DNA of 38,193 bases from the NCBI GenBank assembly GCA_964486075.1, contig CAZALU010000026.1:1-38193 (forward strand), written 5' to 3'. The position numbers and the translations under genes were made by a program. Origin of the DNA: JAHIJO01 sp964486075 (GTDB lineage Bacteria; Verrucomicrobiota; Kiritimatiellia; JAAZAB01). This document shows, piece after piece, positions 6,773 through 15,663 of this stretch. Position 1 is the first letter of the stretch, and each line of letters begins with the position of its first letter. The notes under the pieces were generated by a model that saw only the letters and a list, made by a program, of their open reading frames with translations, did not search any database and was not told where the DNA came from.

Positions 6773-8527
6773 ATGACCATGGCTGAACAGATTCAACTCG
6801 AGATACGGAGTCCGGACGGCAGTTCGGAGACACACGCCGTCGCCCACGGGGTTTATCCGATCGGGTCAGAACGGGGCAATAAGATACTAATCCCCGGCGA
6901 CAATGTCGATCCAAGGCATGCCATCCTGATTCTGCACCCCAAAGTTTTCTGGCTGGAGGATCTCAACAGCAAGGCTGGCACATTTCTGGCCGGCAAACCG
7001 GTGCATGGGCGGGCCGCGCTCCTGCCAGGCAAGGAAATCGGCATAGGCAGCTACCGCCTCATCGTGCATACCTCGGACGGATCTGCTCCGTTGGTCGCGC
7101 CGGATTCCAGCGCAGAACCGGATAGCGCTGCGCCGCAAACGCTCAAACCTCCGCCGCCTGACCGCCCGCAGATAGAGACACCATCGCCCGGGACAGCGCC
7201 AGCCCCCGTCAAATTTCAGGAGCCAAGCCGCCAGAATTCGCTGCGCGACCAGCGGCGCTTGATCAAGAAACAGATTCACGGGGAACTACTCGAACGCCTG
7301 GATATCAAGCGCCTGACCGCGGCCCACATCAAGGAAACCGAACTGCACGAGCGAACCCTGAAAATGCTGGAGCAAATCGTCAAGGATATCCAGGACCGGC
7401 TCCCCGATTGGGCCGAGCCCCGCGAACTGATCAAGGAAATCTATGACGAGGCCGTGGGCCTGGGTCCGCTCGAAGACCTGCTCTTCGACCCGGAAATCAC
7501 CGAAATCATGGTCAACCGGCATGACCAGATTTACGTGGAAAAACATGGCAAGCTGATCATGACCGACCGCGTCTTCATGGACGACAGCTCCGTCATGGCC
7601 ATTATCGAGCGCATCGTCGCTCCCATCGGGCGGCGCATCGACGAAAGCCAGCCTTACGTGGATGCGCGCCTCAAGGACGGCTCGCGCGTCAACGCCATCA
7701 TCCCGCCGCTGGCCTTGAGCGGTCCCTGTCTGACCATCCGTAAATTTTCCAAGGATCCGCTGACGATGGAAAACCTGGTCCAGTTCGGCTCCATCGATCC
7801 GCGCATGGCCGATTTTCTACACCAATGCGTGATCCTGCGCAAGAACATGATCATCGCCGGCGGCACCGGCTCGGGCAAAACCACCTTCCTCAATGTTGTC
7901 AGCTCCTATCTGCCGGAAACCGATCGGATCGTCACCATCGAGGACTCGGCGGAACTGCGTCTGCCGCAACCCCACGTCGTGCGCCTGGAATCACGCCCGC
8001 CCAATATCGAAGGCCGCGGCGCCGTAATGATCCGCGACCTGCTGCGAAACGCCCTGCGCATGCGGCCGGACCGCCTGGTCATCGGCGAATGTCGCGGCGG
8101 CGAAACCCTAGACATGCTTCAGGCCATGAATACCGGCCACGACGGCTCGATGACCACGGTGCACGCCAATTCGCCGCGAGACGTCATCTCCCGCCTGGAA
8201 ACCATGACGCTCATGTCAGGCGTGGAATTGCCGACCCGCGCCATCCGCGAACAGATTGGAGCCGCCATCCACCTGGTCGTCCAGACATCCCGCATGAGCG
8301 ACGGCAGCCGCAAGGTAACCAACATCACCGAAATTTCAGGACTGGAAGGCGAGCGCATCACCATGCAGGATCTTTTCATTTTCACGCAAACCGGCATTGA
8401 TGAAAAGGGCAAAGTCAAGGGCTTCATGACGGCCACCGGCTCGGTGCCCACATTCATGGAGGAATTCAAGGTCCGCGGACTGGCGTTGGATATGGAAATG
8501 TTTAATCAACGCTTGTGGAAACATTGA
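6773..8527 (+). CDS. tadA: FHA domain-TadA/CpaF secretion ATPase fusion
   Basis: This 584-residue protein powers pilus assembly. Residues 1-100 are an FHA domain (YPIGSERGNK, RHA at 48-50, EDLNSKAGTFLAG). A Pro-rich linker covers about 105-150. From about 155 on it is a CpaF/TadA type II/IV secretion ATPase with Walker A GGTGSGKTT at 363-371 and Walker B RLVIGE at 434-439, then TGHDGSMTTVHANSP. In the FHA part the usual GR and Ser of the phosphothreonine pocket appear as GS and Asp46, so binding may be altered. An FHA partner suggests Ser/Thr-kinase input. The start could be the ATG at 6773 or 6779; no good Shine-Dalgarno separates them. TadB starts 1 base after its stop. Confidence 0.9.
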   Translation: MTMAEQIQLEIRSPDGSSETHAVAHGVYPIGSERGNKILIPGDNVDPRHAILILHPKVFWLEDLNSKAGTFLAGKPVHGRAALLPGKEIGIGSYRLIVHTSDGSAPLVAPDSSAEPDSAAPQTLKPPPPDRPQIETPSPGTAPAPVKFQEPSRQNSLRDQRRLIKKQIHGELLERLDIKRLTAAHIKETELHERTLKMLEQIVKDIQDRLPDWAEPRELIKEIYDEAVGLGPLEDLLFDPEITEIMVNRHDQIYVEKHGKLIMTDRVFMDDSSVMAIIERIVAPIGRRIDESQPYVDARLKDGSRVNAIIPPLALSGPCLTIRKFSKDPLTMENLVQFGSIDPRMADFLHQCVILRKNMIIAGGTGSGKTTFLNVVSSYLPETDRIVTIEDSAELRLPQPHVVRLESRPPNIEGRGAVMIRDLLRNALRMRPDRLVIGECRGGETLDMLQAMNTGHDGSMTTVHANSPRDVISRLETMTLMSGVELPTRAIREQIGAAIHLVVQTSRMSDGSRKVTNITEISGLEGERITMQDLFIFTQTGIDEKGKVKGFMTATGSVPTFMEEFKVRGLALDMEMFNQRLWKH

Positions 8528-8528
8528 T

Positions 8529-9419
8529 ATGATCAGCCATCTTTTGTACTGGATCGTTCCGCTTCTATTCCTGGTCAGCGTCACCGGACTGACCTATGCC
8601 CTGATCCAGGCGCTGAAAACCGGCGCTGAGAATTATTCCCGTTTCTGCACCGAACAGACCTCGCGCCAATTCGCCGATATTTTCTTCTTCATCCCCCCCC
8701 GGCGACTCCTGGAAATCACCTGGATCACGGCCCTGGTCATGTTTATCATTCTTTTTTTACTCACCGGGAATTTCTGGTCCATGACCGGGGCGCTCCGGGG
8801 CCTGTTTATCGCGGGCGCCGGCGCGCTGTTGATCCTGGCCCTGCCCAAGCGCATCCTGATCTTCCTCAAAGCCCGCCGGCTCAAACGCTTCAACGAACAA
8901 CTTGTGGACGCACTGATGACCATGAGCAACGCCCTGCGCGCCGGCGCCAGCATCATGCAGGCCTTCGAGCATATCGTCAAGGAAGGCCAGAACCCGATCT
9001 CCCAAGAGTTTTCTTTTTTTCTCCAACAAACTCGGGTCGGTGTCAAATTCGAGGATGCCCTCGGCAACCTGGAAGAACGCGTCCGCAGCGAGGATTTGAC
9101 CCTCATGATCCGCGCCATTGAAATCGCCCGCCAGACCGGCGGCAACCTGACCGAAGTGTTCGAAAAAATCGCCGCCACCATCCGCGAGCGCCTGCGTATC
9201 CAGGAACGGGTTCGGACCCTGACCGCCCAGGGCCGCATGCAAGGCATCGTGGTGGGCGTAATGCCAATCGCGCTGGGAGTGGTGATGTTCATCATGGATC
9301 CAATGATGATGGTCGCGTTTTTCACCTCGACGATCGGCATCCTGGTCGGCCTGGTAGTGGTGGCGCTGGAAGTGGTCGGCGGGTTGTTGATCCGGAAAAT
9401 AGTCAATATCGATATCTGA
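8529..9419 (+). CDS. tadB: TadB-like inner-membrane platform protein
   Basis: This 296-residue protein of the T2SF/GspF superfamily works with TadC as the membrane platform on which the TadA ATPase acts. Hydrophobic segments lie at about 5-25, 68-84, 92-112 and two near the C-terminus (IVVGVMPIALGVVMFIM and IGILVGLVVVALEVVGGLL). The cytoplasmic T2SF domain lies between (LVDALMTMSNALRAGASIMQ, then VRSEDLTLMIRAIEIARQTG). It begins 1 base after the tadA stop, so the two are probably coupled. Confidence 0.9.
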   Translation: MISHLLYWIVPLLFLVSVTGLTYALIQALKTGAENYSRFCTEQTSRQFADIFFFIPPRRLLEITWITALVMFIILFLLTGNFWSMTGALRGLFIAGAGALLILALPKRILIFLKARRLKRFNEQLVDALMTMSNALRAGASIMQAFEHIVKEGQNPISQEFSFFLQQTRVGVKFEDALGNLEERVRSEDLTLMIRAIEIARQTGGNLTEVFEKIAATIRERLRIQERVRTLTAQGRMQGIVVGVMPIALGVVMFIMDPMMMVAFFTSTIGILVGLVVVALEVVGGLLIRKIVNIDI

Positions 9420-9436
9420 TGGGGAGAATTTAAGCC

Positions 9437-10354
9437 ATGGCGTCTTTCCTGCTGGGATTGCTTTGGGCCGTTTTTGCTGCCGGCCTGGTGTGGTATATCG
9501 TCCAAACAGCCCGCGACATCACCTATGTGACCCTGGCTGACGGGCGCCGCCAGGAACGGCGTCTGCCGCTCCTGCTCGGCATGCTCCTGCCGTGGACACC
9601 TTACTTCACCCGCTGGTTTACCGGGCCGCGGTTCAAATCGCTGCGCAAGCATATCGGCAGCCGGCTGACCGCCGCAGGTTATGACGACATCCTCGCGCCC
9701 GAGGAGTACCTGGCCCTGCGGGTGCTGTGCCCGCTGATCATCGGACCGCTCCTGGCGCTCATGTTGTTCGGGGTTTTCGCTTTGTCCCATAACCCGATCC
9801 AGGGACAGACCCGCAGCCGCCTGATCTTCATGGCCTTCTTCATCCTGGCCTGGATGATCATGTATCCCCAGTTCTGGCTCAAGCAGGTCATCGCCCTGCG
9901 GCACAAGCTGATCCTGCGCGCCCTGCCCTTCGTGATCGACCTGCTGACGCTCTCGGTCGAAGCCGGACTGGATTTCATGACCGCCATCAAAAACATCGTC
10001 GTCCGCCGCGCCCCGGACCCCCTGGGCGAAGAACTCTCCCGCGTGCTCTTCGAAATCCAGCTGGGCAAAACCAGACGCGAGGCGCTGAAAAACATGTCCG
10101 CGCGCGTCCAACAGCCCGACATCCGCTCCCTTGTGACCGCCTTGGTGCAGGCCGATGAAATGGGCGTCAGCATCGGTGCAATCCTGCGGGTGCAGGCGGA
10201 CCAGATCCGCACCCGCCGCTTCATGCGGGCCGAGAAATTGGCTAACGAGGCGCCGGTAAAAATGCTTTTTCCATTGGTGGCCTGTATCTTCCCGGCCGTT
10301 TTCCTGATCCTGCTGGGACCGATCATCCTGCAGATGATGCGGCAGTCATTTTAA
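9437..10354 (+). CDS. tadC: TadC-like inner-membrane platform protein
   Basis: This 305-residue second T2SF-family platform protein follows TadB, the standard Tad order. Hydrophobic helices lie at about 3-22, 95-115, 128-148 and 275-298. The T2SF core reads FVIDLLTLSVEAGLDFMTAI and then LVTALVQADEMGVSIGAILR. The ATG at 9437 has GGGGAG 10 bases upstream, and the gap from tadB is 17 bases. Confidence 0.9.
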   Translation: MASFLLGLLWAVFAAGLVWYIVQTARDITYVTLADGRRQERRLPLLLGMLLPWTPYFTRWFTGPRFKSLRKHIGSRLTAAGYDDILAPEEYLALRVLCPLIIGPLLALMLFGVFALSHNPIQGQTRSRLIFMAFFILAWMIMYPQFWLKQVIALRHKLILRALPFVIDLLTLSVEAGLDFMTAIKNIVVRRAPDPLGEELSRVLFEIQLGKTRREALKNMSARVQQPDIRSLVTALVQADEMGVSIGAILRVQADQIRTRRFMRAEKLANEAPVKMLFPLVACIFPAVFLILLGPIILQMMRQSF

Positions 10355-10400
10355 TTCCCGGCTTCATGATTTCGTGCAGGGATGGTTCATAGTCATTGAA

Positions 10401-10495
10401 GTAGACGCGGTGCCCCCGCCGCTTTCCGTCAGAGCAGGTCGCTCGACCTAACGCACTACAGTGAGAATAAAAAGCGGCGGGGGCGCCGCTTCTAC
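10401..10495. repeat. Palindromic element with GTAGACGCGG arms
   Basis: The arms at 10401-10425 and 10471-10495 are 25-base inverted repeats matching at 23 of 25 positions. An inner hairpin AGGTCG/CGACCT lies at 10436-10449. The same arm sequence type appears at 30632-30692, and a lone GAGGGCGCCGCTTCTAC end appears near 31390-31405. It lies between tadC and the small helical gene, whose Shine-Dalgarno starts right after it. Confidence 0.75.
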
Positions 10496-10508
10496 AAAGA
10501 AGGCCAAC

Positions 10509-10802
10509 ATGACATCCACAAGCAAACCCTTGAAGAGCGCATTGGACCTGGCCCTGGAACGTATGGCCCAACGCGACGGAAGCATCACTCGCTTGACCGA
10601 CGCTCAGAAAGCCGCTTTGGCGGAGATCGACAACAAAACCCGGGCCAAGCTGGCGGAGCTGGAAATATTGGGGAGCGACCGGCTGACGAAGGTGGGCGAC
10701 GACCCCGAGCAAATCGAGAAGATCAAGGCCGAACAGCGCGCCGCCATGGAAAAAGTAAGGTCCCGCACCGAGGATGAAAAAGAACGCGTTAGAAAAGGAT
10801 GA
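10509..10802 (+). CDS. Small charged helical protein, unknown function
   Basis: This encodes 97 residues, highly charged and almost all helix-forming (LTDAQKAALAEIDNKTRAKL, then AEQRAAMEKVRSRTEDEKER), with no signal peptide, so probably a cytoplasmic coiled-coil protein. I recognise no family. The ATG at 10509 has AGAAGG 5 bases upstream. It is the last gene on the + strand after the Tad genes but is separated from tadC by a palindromic element, so membership of the operon is uncertain. Confidence 0.55.
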   Translation: MTSTSKPLKSALDLALERMAQRDGSITRLTDAQKAALAEIDNKTRAKLAELEILGSDRLTKVGDDPEQIEKIKAEQRAAMEKVRSRTEDEKERVRKG

Positions 10803-10884
10803 TTTTTGGGGTTCGGGGTTCAGGTCGGCCTGAACAGAACAAAGCGTTCAAACATTGCGCTTCGGATACAGCCTATGACGGTAA

Positions 10885-11199
10885 CCCTATTTCGTCAGCG
10901 AATTCGGCGGCATCGGCATGAACTCCCGCGCCGACCAGGATCAGGACGGGAATCAAAGCATGTGGGGCTATGGCAATCGCCCGAAAACGGAAACCGAATT
11001 CGTCGAGCGCTACCGCCGCACACTCCAGATCCTGCTGGACAACCCCGAGATCTGCGGCTGGTGCTATACCCAGCTCTACAACATCGAGCAGGAAATCAAC
11101 GGACTGTACTTCTACGACCGCCGGCCCAAATTCAGCCCGGAAACCATGCAGACCCTGCACGCAATCAACACCGCCCCCGCGAAATACGAATCCGCGTGA
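10885..11199 (+). pseudogene. C-terminal remnant of a GH2 beta-galactosidase
   Basis: Reading from 10885 gives PYFVSEFGGIGMN, then FVERYRRTLQILLDNP, WCYTQLYNIEQEINGLY and YDRRPKF. This is the conserved end of the catalytic TIM barrel of glycoside hydrolase family 2 enzymes. A TAA stop (10882-10884) directly precedes it in frame and no further homologous sequence is seen upstream, so about 105 codons survive of a gene normally 600-1000 codons long. An ATG at 10918 could in principle express 93 residues, but catalytic Glu residues from earlier in the barrel are missing. The stretch 10803-10884 shows only a degenerate GGGTTCGGGGTTCAGG repeat. Confidence 0.75.
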
Positions 11200-11254
11200 T
11201 TTTCCTGCCTGGCCCAAGCTGCATAGCGCTTGAAGATCCGGGGGGAGGCCTTGA

Positions 11255-12265
11255 CTATAGGCAGGCTTGAATTTTGACCACACGGTCGGCAGCAGCTGAT
11301 TCTTCCATGGCCTGCGCCACGTTCAGCGAATAGCAGGCTTCGCGCAAAGTGCAGGAAGAGGGGCTGCCACTTTGCAGACAGCGGAAAAACTCGGCCAGCG
11401 AATCTTCAAAGAAGGCCGGATAGGGTTTGGAGATGGCTGGTATCTCTTCCGTGACCGCCGCGCCACCATCCCGGGACTCGTGCGTCAGGGTTAGGTGCGC
11501 ATCGCGATCGGCATTCAGCATGACCTGTCCCCGAGTTCCAATAACGGTGACAGACAAGGCACGAGTCGCGCATACCGAATCGGCCACGACCGCAGTGGCG
11601 CCGTTCTGTAACCGGCCCATCCCCCAGACCAGTTCCGGGGAACCGGGATAAGTCGTCTGCGTCTGCGCATACACAGATTTGAACTCGCCGGCCAGCCAGT
11701 AAACGAAATCAATTCCGTGACAGGCGTGATGCACCACCCACCCTCCCGACTCGGCGCGGTCGGTAATGGCCCAGTGCCGGGCACCGCTTTCGTAAAGACC
11801 AAAGCCGCGCAGGCGAGTCATATTGACGCTAAGCAAGCGCCCCAGCGTTCCCTCGCGGTAGAGCCGACGGACTTCCTGGAACGGCGCGAGGAAGCGCAGC
11901 ATGTAATTGACATGGTTAAGCACACCCGCGGTTTCAACCGCCCTGACCATAGCTATGGCATCGGCCACACCGGTAGCGATCGGCTTTTCGCAAAAGATCG
12001 GCAGACGGCGGGCGGCGGCGGCTTCGACATGCGCACGGTGCGCGCTGTTGCCGGAGAGCACCATCACGAAATCCAGATCCCAGCCGCACAGCTCCGTGGC
12101 ATCGTGAGTGAGGCGTTCAATCCCGAAGTCAGTGCGGGCCAGATCCAACTTGGCCTGGCTGCGATTACAGACGGCCACAATATCGGCGAACGGAAATTTT
12201 TCCCGTATGATCCGGGTCATGCTTTGCCCGACTTTGCCGAAACCTATGATTCCGCCTTTTAACAT
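11255..12265 (-). CDS. Gfo/Idh/MocA family oxidoreductase
   Basis: This encodes 336 residues. The N-terminal Rossmann fold has GIIGFGKVG at 5-13. EKP at 93-95 is the family's catalytic-pocket motif, and GGWVVHHACHGIDFVYWLAG at 174-193 carries the His/Asp signature of the C-terminal domain. Members are NAD(P)-dependent sugar or cyclitol dehydrogenases; the substrate cannot be told. The ATG at 12265 is chosen because MLKGGIIGFG starts at the Rossmann strand; an upstream alternative at 12298 would add 11 residues not typical of the family. It is last of four - strand genes that begin with an FGGY kinase. Confidence 0.85.
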   Translation of the reverse strand: MLKGGIIGFGKVGQSMTRIIREKFPFADIVAVCNRSQAKLDLARTDFGIERLTHDATELCGWDLDFVMVLSGNSAHRAHVEAAAARRLPIFCEKPIATGVADAIAMVRAVETAGVLNHVNYMLRFLAPFQEVRRLYREGTLGRLLSVNMTRLRGFGLYESGARHWAITDRAESGGWVVHHACHGIDFVYWLAGEFKSVYAQTQTTYPGSPELVWGMGRLQNGATAVVADSVCATRALSVTVIGTRGQVMLNADRDAHLTLTHESRDGGAAVTEEIPAISKPYPAFFEDSLAEFFRCLQSGSPSSCTLREACYSLNVAQAMEESAAADRVVKIQACL

Positions 12266-12345
12266 AGCTGATAGAATGTATAGCAGAGTGCGAGCCACAT
12301 CTCAAGGGCTATGAGCAGTTCCATTTTACTTATGCCCTTTAGCCT

Positions 12346-12364
12346 CTGCCGCACAAGGCGGCAG
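12346..12364. terminator. Hairpin between beta-helix and oxidoreductase genes
   Basis: CTGCCGC and GCGGCAG form a perfect 7-bp stem with loop ACAAG. No T-run follows on either strand, so termination is only possible, and an RNA processing or repeat origin is equally likely. Confidence 0.25.
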
Positions 12365-12402
12365 GGAGGTGCCGGCCAACGGAAAATATGACGTCTGCGG
12401 TG

Positions 12403-15400
12403 TCACCACACCGCAAAGACCGTGCCCCGCGAAGAGCGCGAAGCCTCGGCAGTGTTGCCATAGGCGCCCATGTTGACCCGTCCGGCATTAGGTTTGGGTT
12501 CCATGGTGTATGCCGATGCTGGCGCCGGCTCACCCGCGTCAATACACGGACTCATCTGTGGATCGTTTATCCAGATGCCGCCGTGCCAGGAACCGGCCAG
12601 ACTCATGACATGGAAATCGCCATTTTCTGCATCAACAAACAGGGGATTGGCGTTCATGTTACCCGTACCCGGCGGCGTTACATCCTGCACGTCCGAATAG
12701 GAGATCGCGGTCGTGGCATTGGTCGCGATCCCGCCCAGGGAGTTGTCCCAGATAATCGAGTTCTTGACGCTCAGGACGCCGGCATTGGTGATCCCCCAGC
12801 CAGTGTTGGTAGCCAGGGTGCAATTGATGAGCGATGCCGGACCAATAATAGTAATGCCATTGCCATTGTTGCCAGCAATAAGCGTATTTGTCATACGCAC
12901 CGGGCCGGAAGCAATATAAGTGTCGCCAACATACCCTCCTAACGCGCCCACATCCTGGATCCGGCAGCCCATTATATCGGTATTCGAGGCCGCCAGATAC
13001 AACGCGCCTCCACAGCCTATGCTGTTAAATGATTTTACATACCCCTGACTGAAAGTACAGGCCCGCATGGTAAAGGTTGTGATCGCGCTAACATAAATAC
13101 TACCCCCGCGGGTGGTGTTTTGACTTGAAGCATAGTTGTTGCTGAAGGCGCAATCGCACAGCAATGCATTGCCTTGCGTAAGATACAACGCGCCACCATA
13201 GGCGCTCCCGCCCCACATGCCCCCGGGAGCAGCGACCGCATAATTGCCGAAAAACTCGCCGTTCGCAATCTCCACGTTGGCGCCACTGCTGTAAATCGCT
13301 CCGCCCACCGCCGCATGACTTTCACCGGACACCCGGTTGATCCGGTTGTTTTCAAAACGTGTGCGGCGGATAGTCAACGGCGACCTGTCAATAAACATCC
13401 CGCCGCCATAGCCAGAGGAACCACTAACTAGATTGACGAAGTTGTTCGAAAAAATGCAGCTATCGATCAAAAGTTTACCCAGGCGTAGATACATCCCGCT
13501 TCCGTAACATGCCAAGCTCGCCGGATAAAGCTGGTTGTTGAGCACCGCGCAGTTGCTCAAGGCCAACCCGCAACCCACCGCATAAAGACCGGCGCCGCAA
13601 TCGTTGCTCAGAGCGCCGCCCTGAATTGCCATCCCTTCCAGTCGAATATCCCCCTTGTTCACCGCATAAAAAACCCGGTTCGCGCCGCCGGCGTCAATCA
13701 CCGTCAGCTCCTGATTGGTTCCCAAGATGCTCAAATGCGGCTGTACCACCGTCAGCGGAAAGGTCTCCCCGTTGGCCGCATCATAGTTCCCCGCTGCCAG
13801 CCGGATCTCACCGCGCGTCATGATCCGTGCCAAACCCGCGCCCAGGGTTTTCAACGCCGTCAACGCCGTCAGCCCATCGTTCGCGTCATCCCCGCCCGCC
13901 GCATCCACGTAAAGCACGGCGTTCGACAACGCCGAATCCGAAACTCCGTTCGTGTAGTGATACCCCAGGTCCACCAATGCGTTGGTGTCGCCCAACCCGT
14001 CCGTGCGCGTTGTGCGGTTGGTCAACCCCAGCGCAGCCGACGCCACATTCCCGCAGGCAATACACGGACTACTCGCCGCCTGCCCCGGCAGACCAGCCAC
14101 CGACAGGTAATAGCTGTAGATAAACAACGGATCCGTGACCAGATTGCTCTCCCCGGCCAGCTCGTTCTGGCAACATGTGTAACCCGCGCTCACATTGGTA
14201 TTGCCGGCGATGCCACCCAGTGTGTTGCCCCAGGCAATCGAGTTGCTGACTGAAGCCAACCCGCCGGTCCGGTTCAAGCCCCAGCCGGCATTGTCGGCAA
14301 GCGTAACGTTGTACACGGACGCGGTGCCGCCCATCAGATAAATGCCGCTGCCAGCGCTCTGCGCCACCAGGCAGTTGGTCATCCGCAGGTTGCCGGCGCT
14401 CATACCGATCCCGTCCAGCGTACTATGTTCAACAGTGCAGTGTCTCATGCACAAGCGGGTCGTGGGGGAATCGATCCGGATACCATCCGACTCGCCGATC
14501 AAGGGCACATCACGAATCGAGCAATCGCTCAAGCTGGCGTTCGTCACCCCGGCCAGGTAGAGCGCCGCACCGCGCGCCGCGCTGCCGGGCGATTGCGCAT
14601 AGCATCCCCGGAACGTGCAGTCGCTGATGCGCAGATCGTTCATCGCGCCGGCATTCACGGCGCCTCCGAATGAGGCGCTCTGCCCCCGCGAGTAATTCTC
14701 GGTAAACGTACAGGCGTCCAGCACAGCATCTCCCCCCCGCAGGAAAATGGCGCCTCCATAGGCGCCTCCACCGAATTGAGACGCCCATACCGCCATTGCA
14801 TAATTACCGGAAAATACAACATTGGAAAGGATCGTCCGCGAAGCGCCCGTGCTATAGATGGCGCCTCCCGCTGCAGTTTGAACCTCCTGACTGATCCAGT
14901 GCACGCGGTTGCTTTCAAAACGCGTGTTGCGGAGATCGACTTCAACCCGATCAAGGTACAACCCGCTTCCGTATCCCGAGCAATAGTTGCGCGTGAGGTA
15001 GATGACGTTGCTCGCAACCACGCAATTCGACATTGTCAGCGTACCCATCGCCATGAACATCCCCGCACCGCATACGGTATTAGTTGCGGGAATGGCTTCG
15101 CTGCTTGCGATCACGCAATTATCCATGGTCCAGGCACAGTTAGTCAGGTACACGCCTGCTCCGTTTATATCGGCAACGATACCGCCGCTAAAAGAAACCC
15201 CTTCGACGCGTGCCGTAGATACATAGCCGAATAGAATCCGATTGGTGACGCCAGCCACAAGGGTCAGCGTGCTGTTGGTGCCGGAATAGATATTGGAGTT
15301 GGCTCCAGCTCCTCCGTAGCACCCGCCAATGATCAACACGTCCGCGGCATTGGAGATCACGATCTGGCTGGAGTTGGAATACACGCCGGACTGGAGGTAG

Positions 15401-15603
15401 ATCGTATCGCCGGCGTTGGTGGCCAGCGTCGCCGCCGCCTGCACGTTGCTATAGGCGTTGTCCCAGTTCGTGCCGCCATGGTCGCCAGCGCCGGCCGGCG
15501 TGACATAATAACCCGTCGCCGCCGCAACATTCCAGCCTGCAACACACAGGCCCGCCCACGCCCAGAGCGCATACGGAAAGATCCGACGGTGTTCTTTTAG
15601 CAT
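12403..15603 (-). CDS. Giant secreted right-handed beta-helix protein, duplicated
   Basis: This encodes about 1066 residues. The ATG at 15603 is chosen because GGTGGGAAG precedes it and it begins a clear signal peptide (FPYALWAWAGLCVAGWNVAA). The mature protein opens with YYVTPAGAGDHGGTNWDNAY, the usual start of pectate-lyase-like beta-helix proteins. There are two homologous blocks of about 450 residues, each with GAGLYL-, NCVIASN- and GGAIYS-type coils. A second start signature, YVDAAGGDDANDGLTALTAL (DUF1565-like), separates them. Both blocks close with SPCI motifs, and the protein ends SPCIDAGEPAPAS, NMGAYGNTAEAS. It is likely an extracellular or surface carbohydrate-binding or lyase-like protein; no catalytic residues can be assigned. 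Confidence 0.8.
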   Translation of the reverse strand: MLKEHRRIFPYALWAWAGLCVAGWNVAAATGYYVTPAGAGDHGGTNWDNAYSNVQAAATLATNAGDTIYLQSGVYSNSSQIVISNAADVLIIGGCYGGAGANSNIYSGTNSTLTLVAGVTNRILFGYVSTARVEGVSFSGGIVADINGAGVYLTNCAWTMDNCVIASSEAIPATNTVCGAGMFMAMGTLTMSNCVVASNVIYLTRNYCSGYGSGLYLDRVEVDLRNTRFESNRVHWISQEVQTAAGGAIYSTGASRTILSNVVFSGNYAMAVWASQFGGGAYGGAIFLRGGDAVLDACTFTENYSRGQSASFGGAVNAGAMNDLRISDCTFRGCYAQSPGSAARGAALYLAGVTNASLSDCSIRDVPLIGESDGIRIDSPTTRLCMRHCTVEHSTLDGIGMSAGNLRMTNCLVAQSAGSGIYLMGGTASVYNVTLADNAGWGLNRTGGLASVSNSIAWGNTLGGIAGNTNVSAGYTCCQNELAGESNLVTDPLFIYSYYLSVAGLPGQAASSPCIACGNVASAALGLTNRTTRTDGLGDTNALVDLGYHYTNGVSDSALSNAVLYVDAAGGDDANDGLTALTALKTLGAGLARIMTRGEIRLAAGNYDAANGETFPLTVVQPHLSILGTNQELTVIDAGGANRVFYAVNKGDIRLEGMAIQGGALSNDCGAGLYAVGCGLALSNCAVLNNQLYPASLACYGSGMYLRLGKLLIDSCIFSNNFVNLVSGSSGYGGGMFIDRSPLTIRRTRFENNRINRVSGESHAAVGGAIYSSGANVEIANGEFFGNYAVAAPGGMWGGSAYGGALYLTQGNALLCDCAFSNNYASSQNTTRGGSIYVSAITTFTMRACTFSQGYVKSFNSIGCGGALYLAASNTDIMGCRIQDVGALGGYVGDTYIASGPVRMTNTLIAGNNGNGITIIGPASLINCTLATNTGWGITNAGVLSVKNSIIWDNSLGGIATNATTAISYSDVQDVTPPGTGNMNANPLFVDAENGDFHVMSLAGSWHGGIWINDPQMSPCIDAGEPAPASAYTMEPKPNAGRVNMGAYGNTAEASRSSRGTVFAVW

Positions 15604-15663
15604 AATTATCTTCCCACCTGAAAGCATGCTGAAATCAAACATCAAATACTACCTTGTCACCTC

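Noticed and set aside
10806..11270. 154-codon + strand open frame overlapping the GH2 remnant
   Set aside because: It is in a different frame from the clear GH2 homology and its composition is rich in Arg and Pro as expected of a shadow frame.
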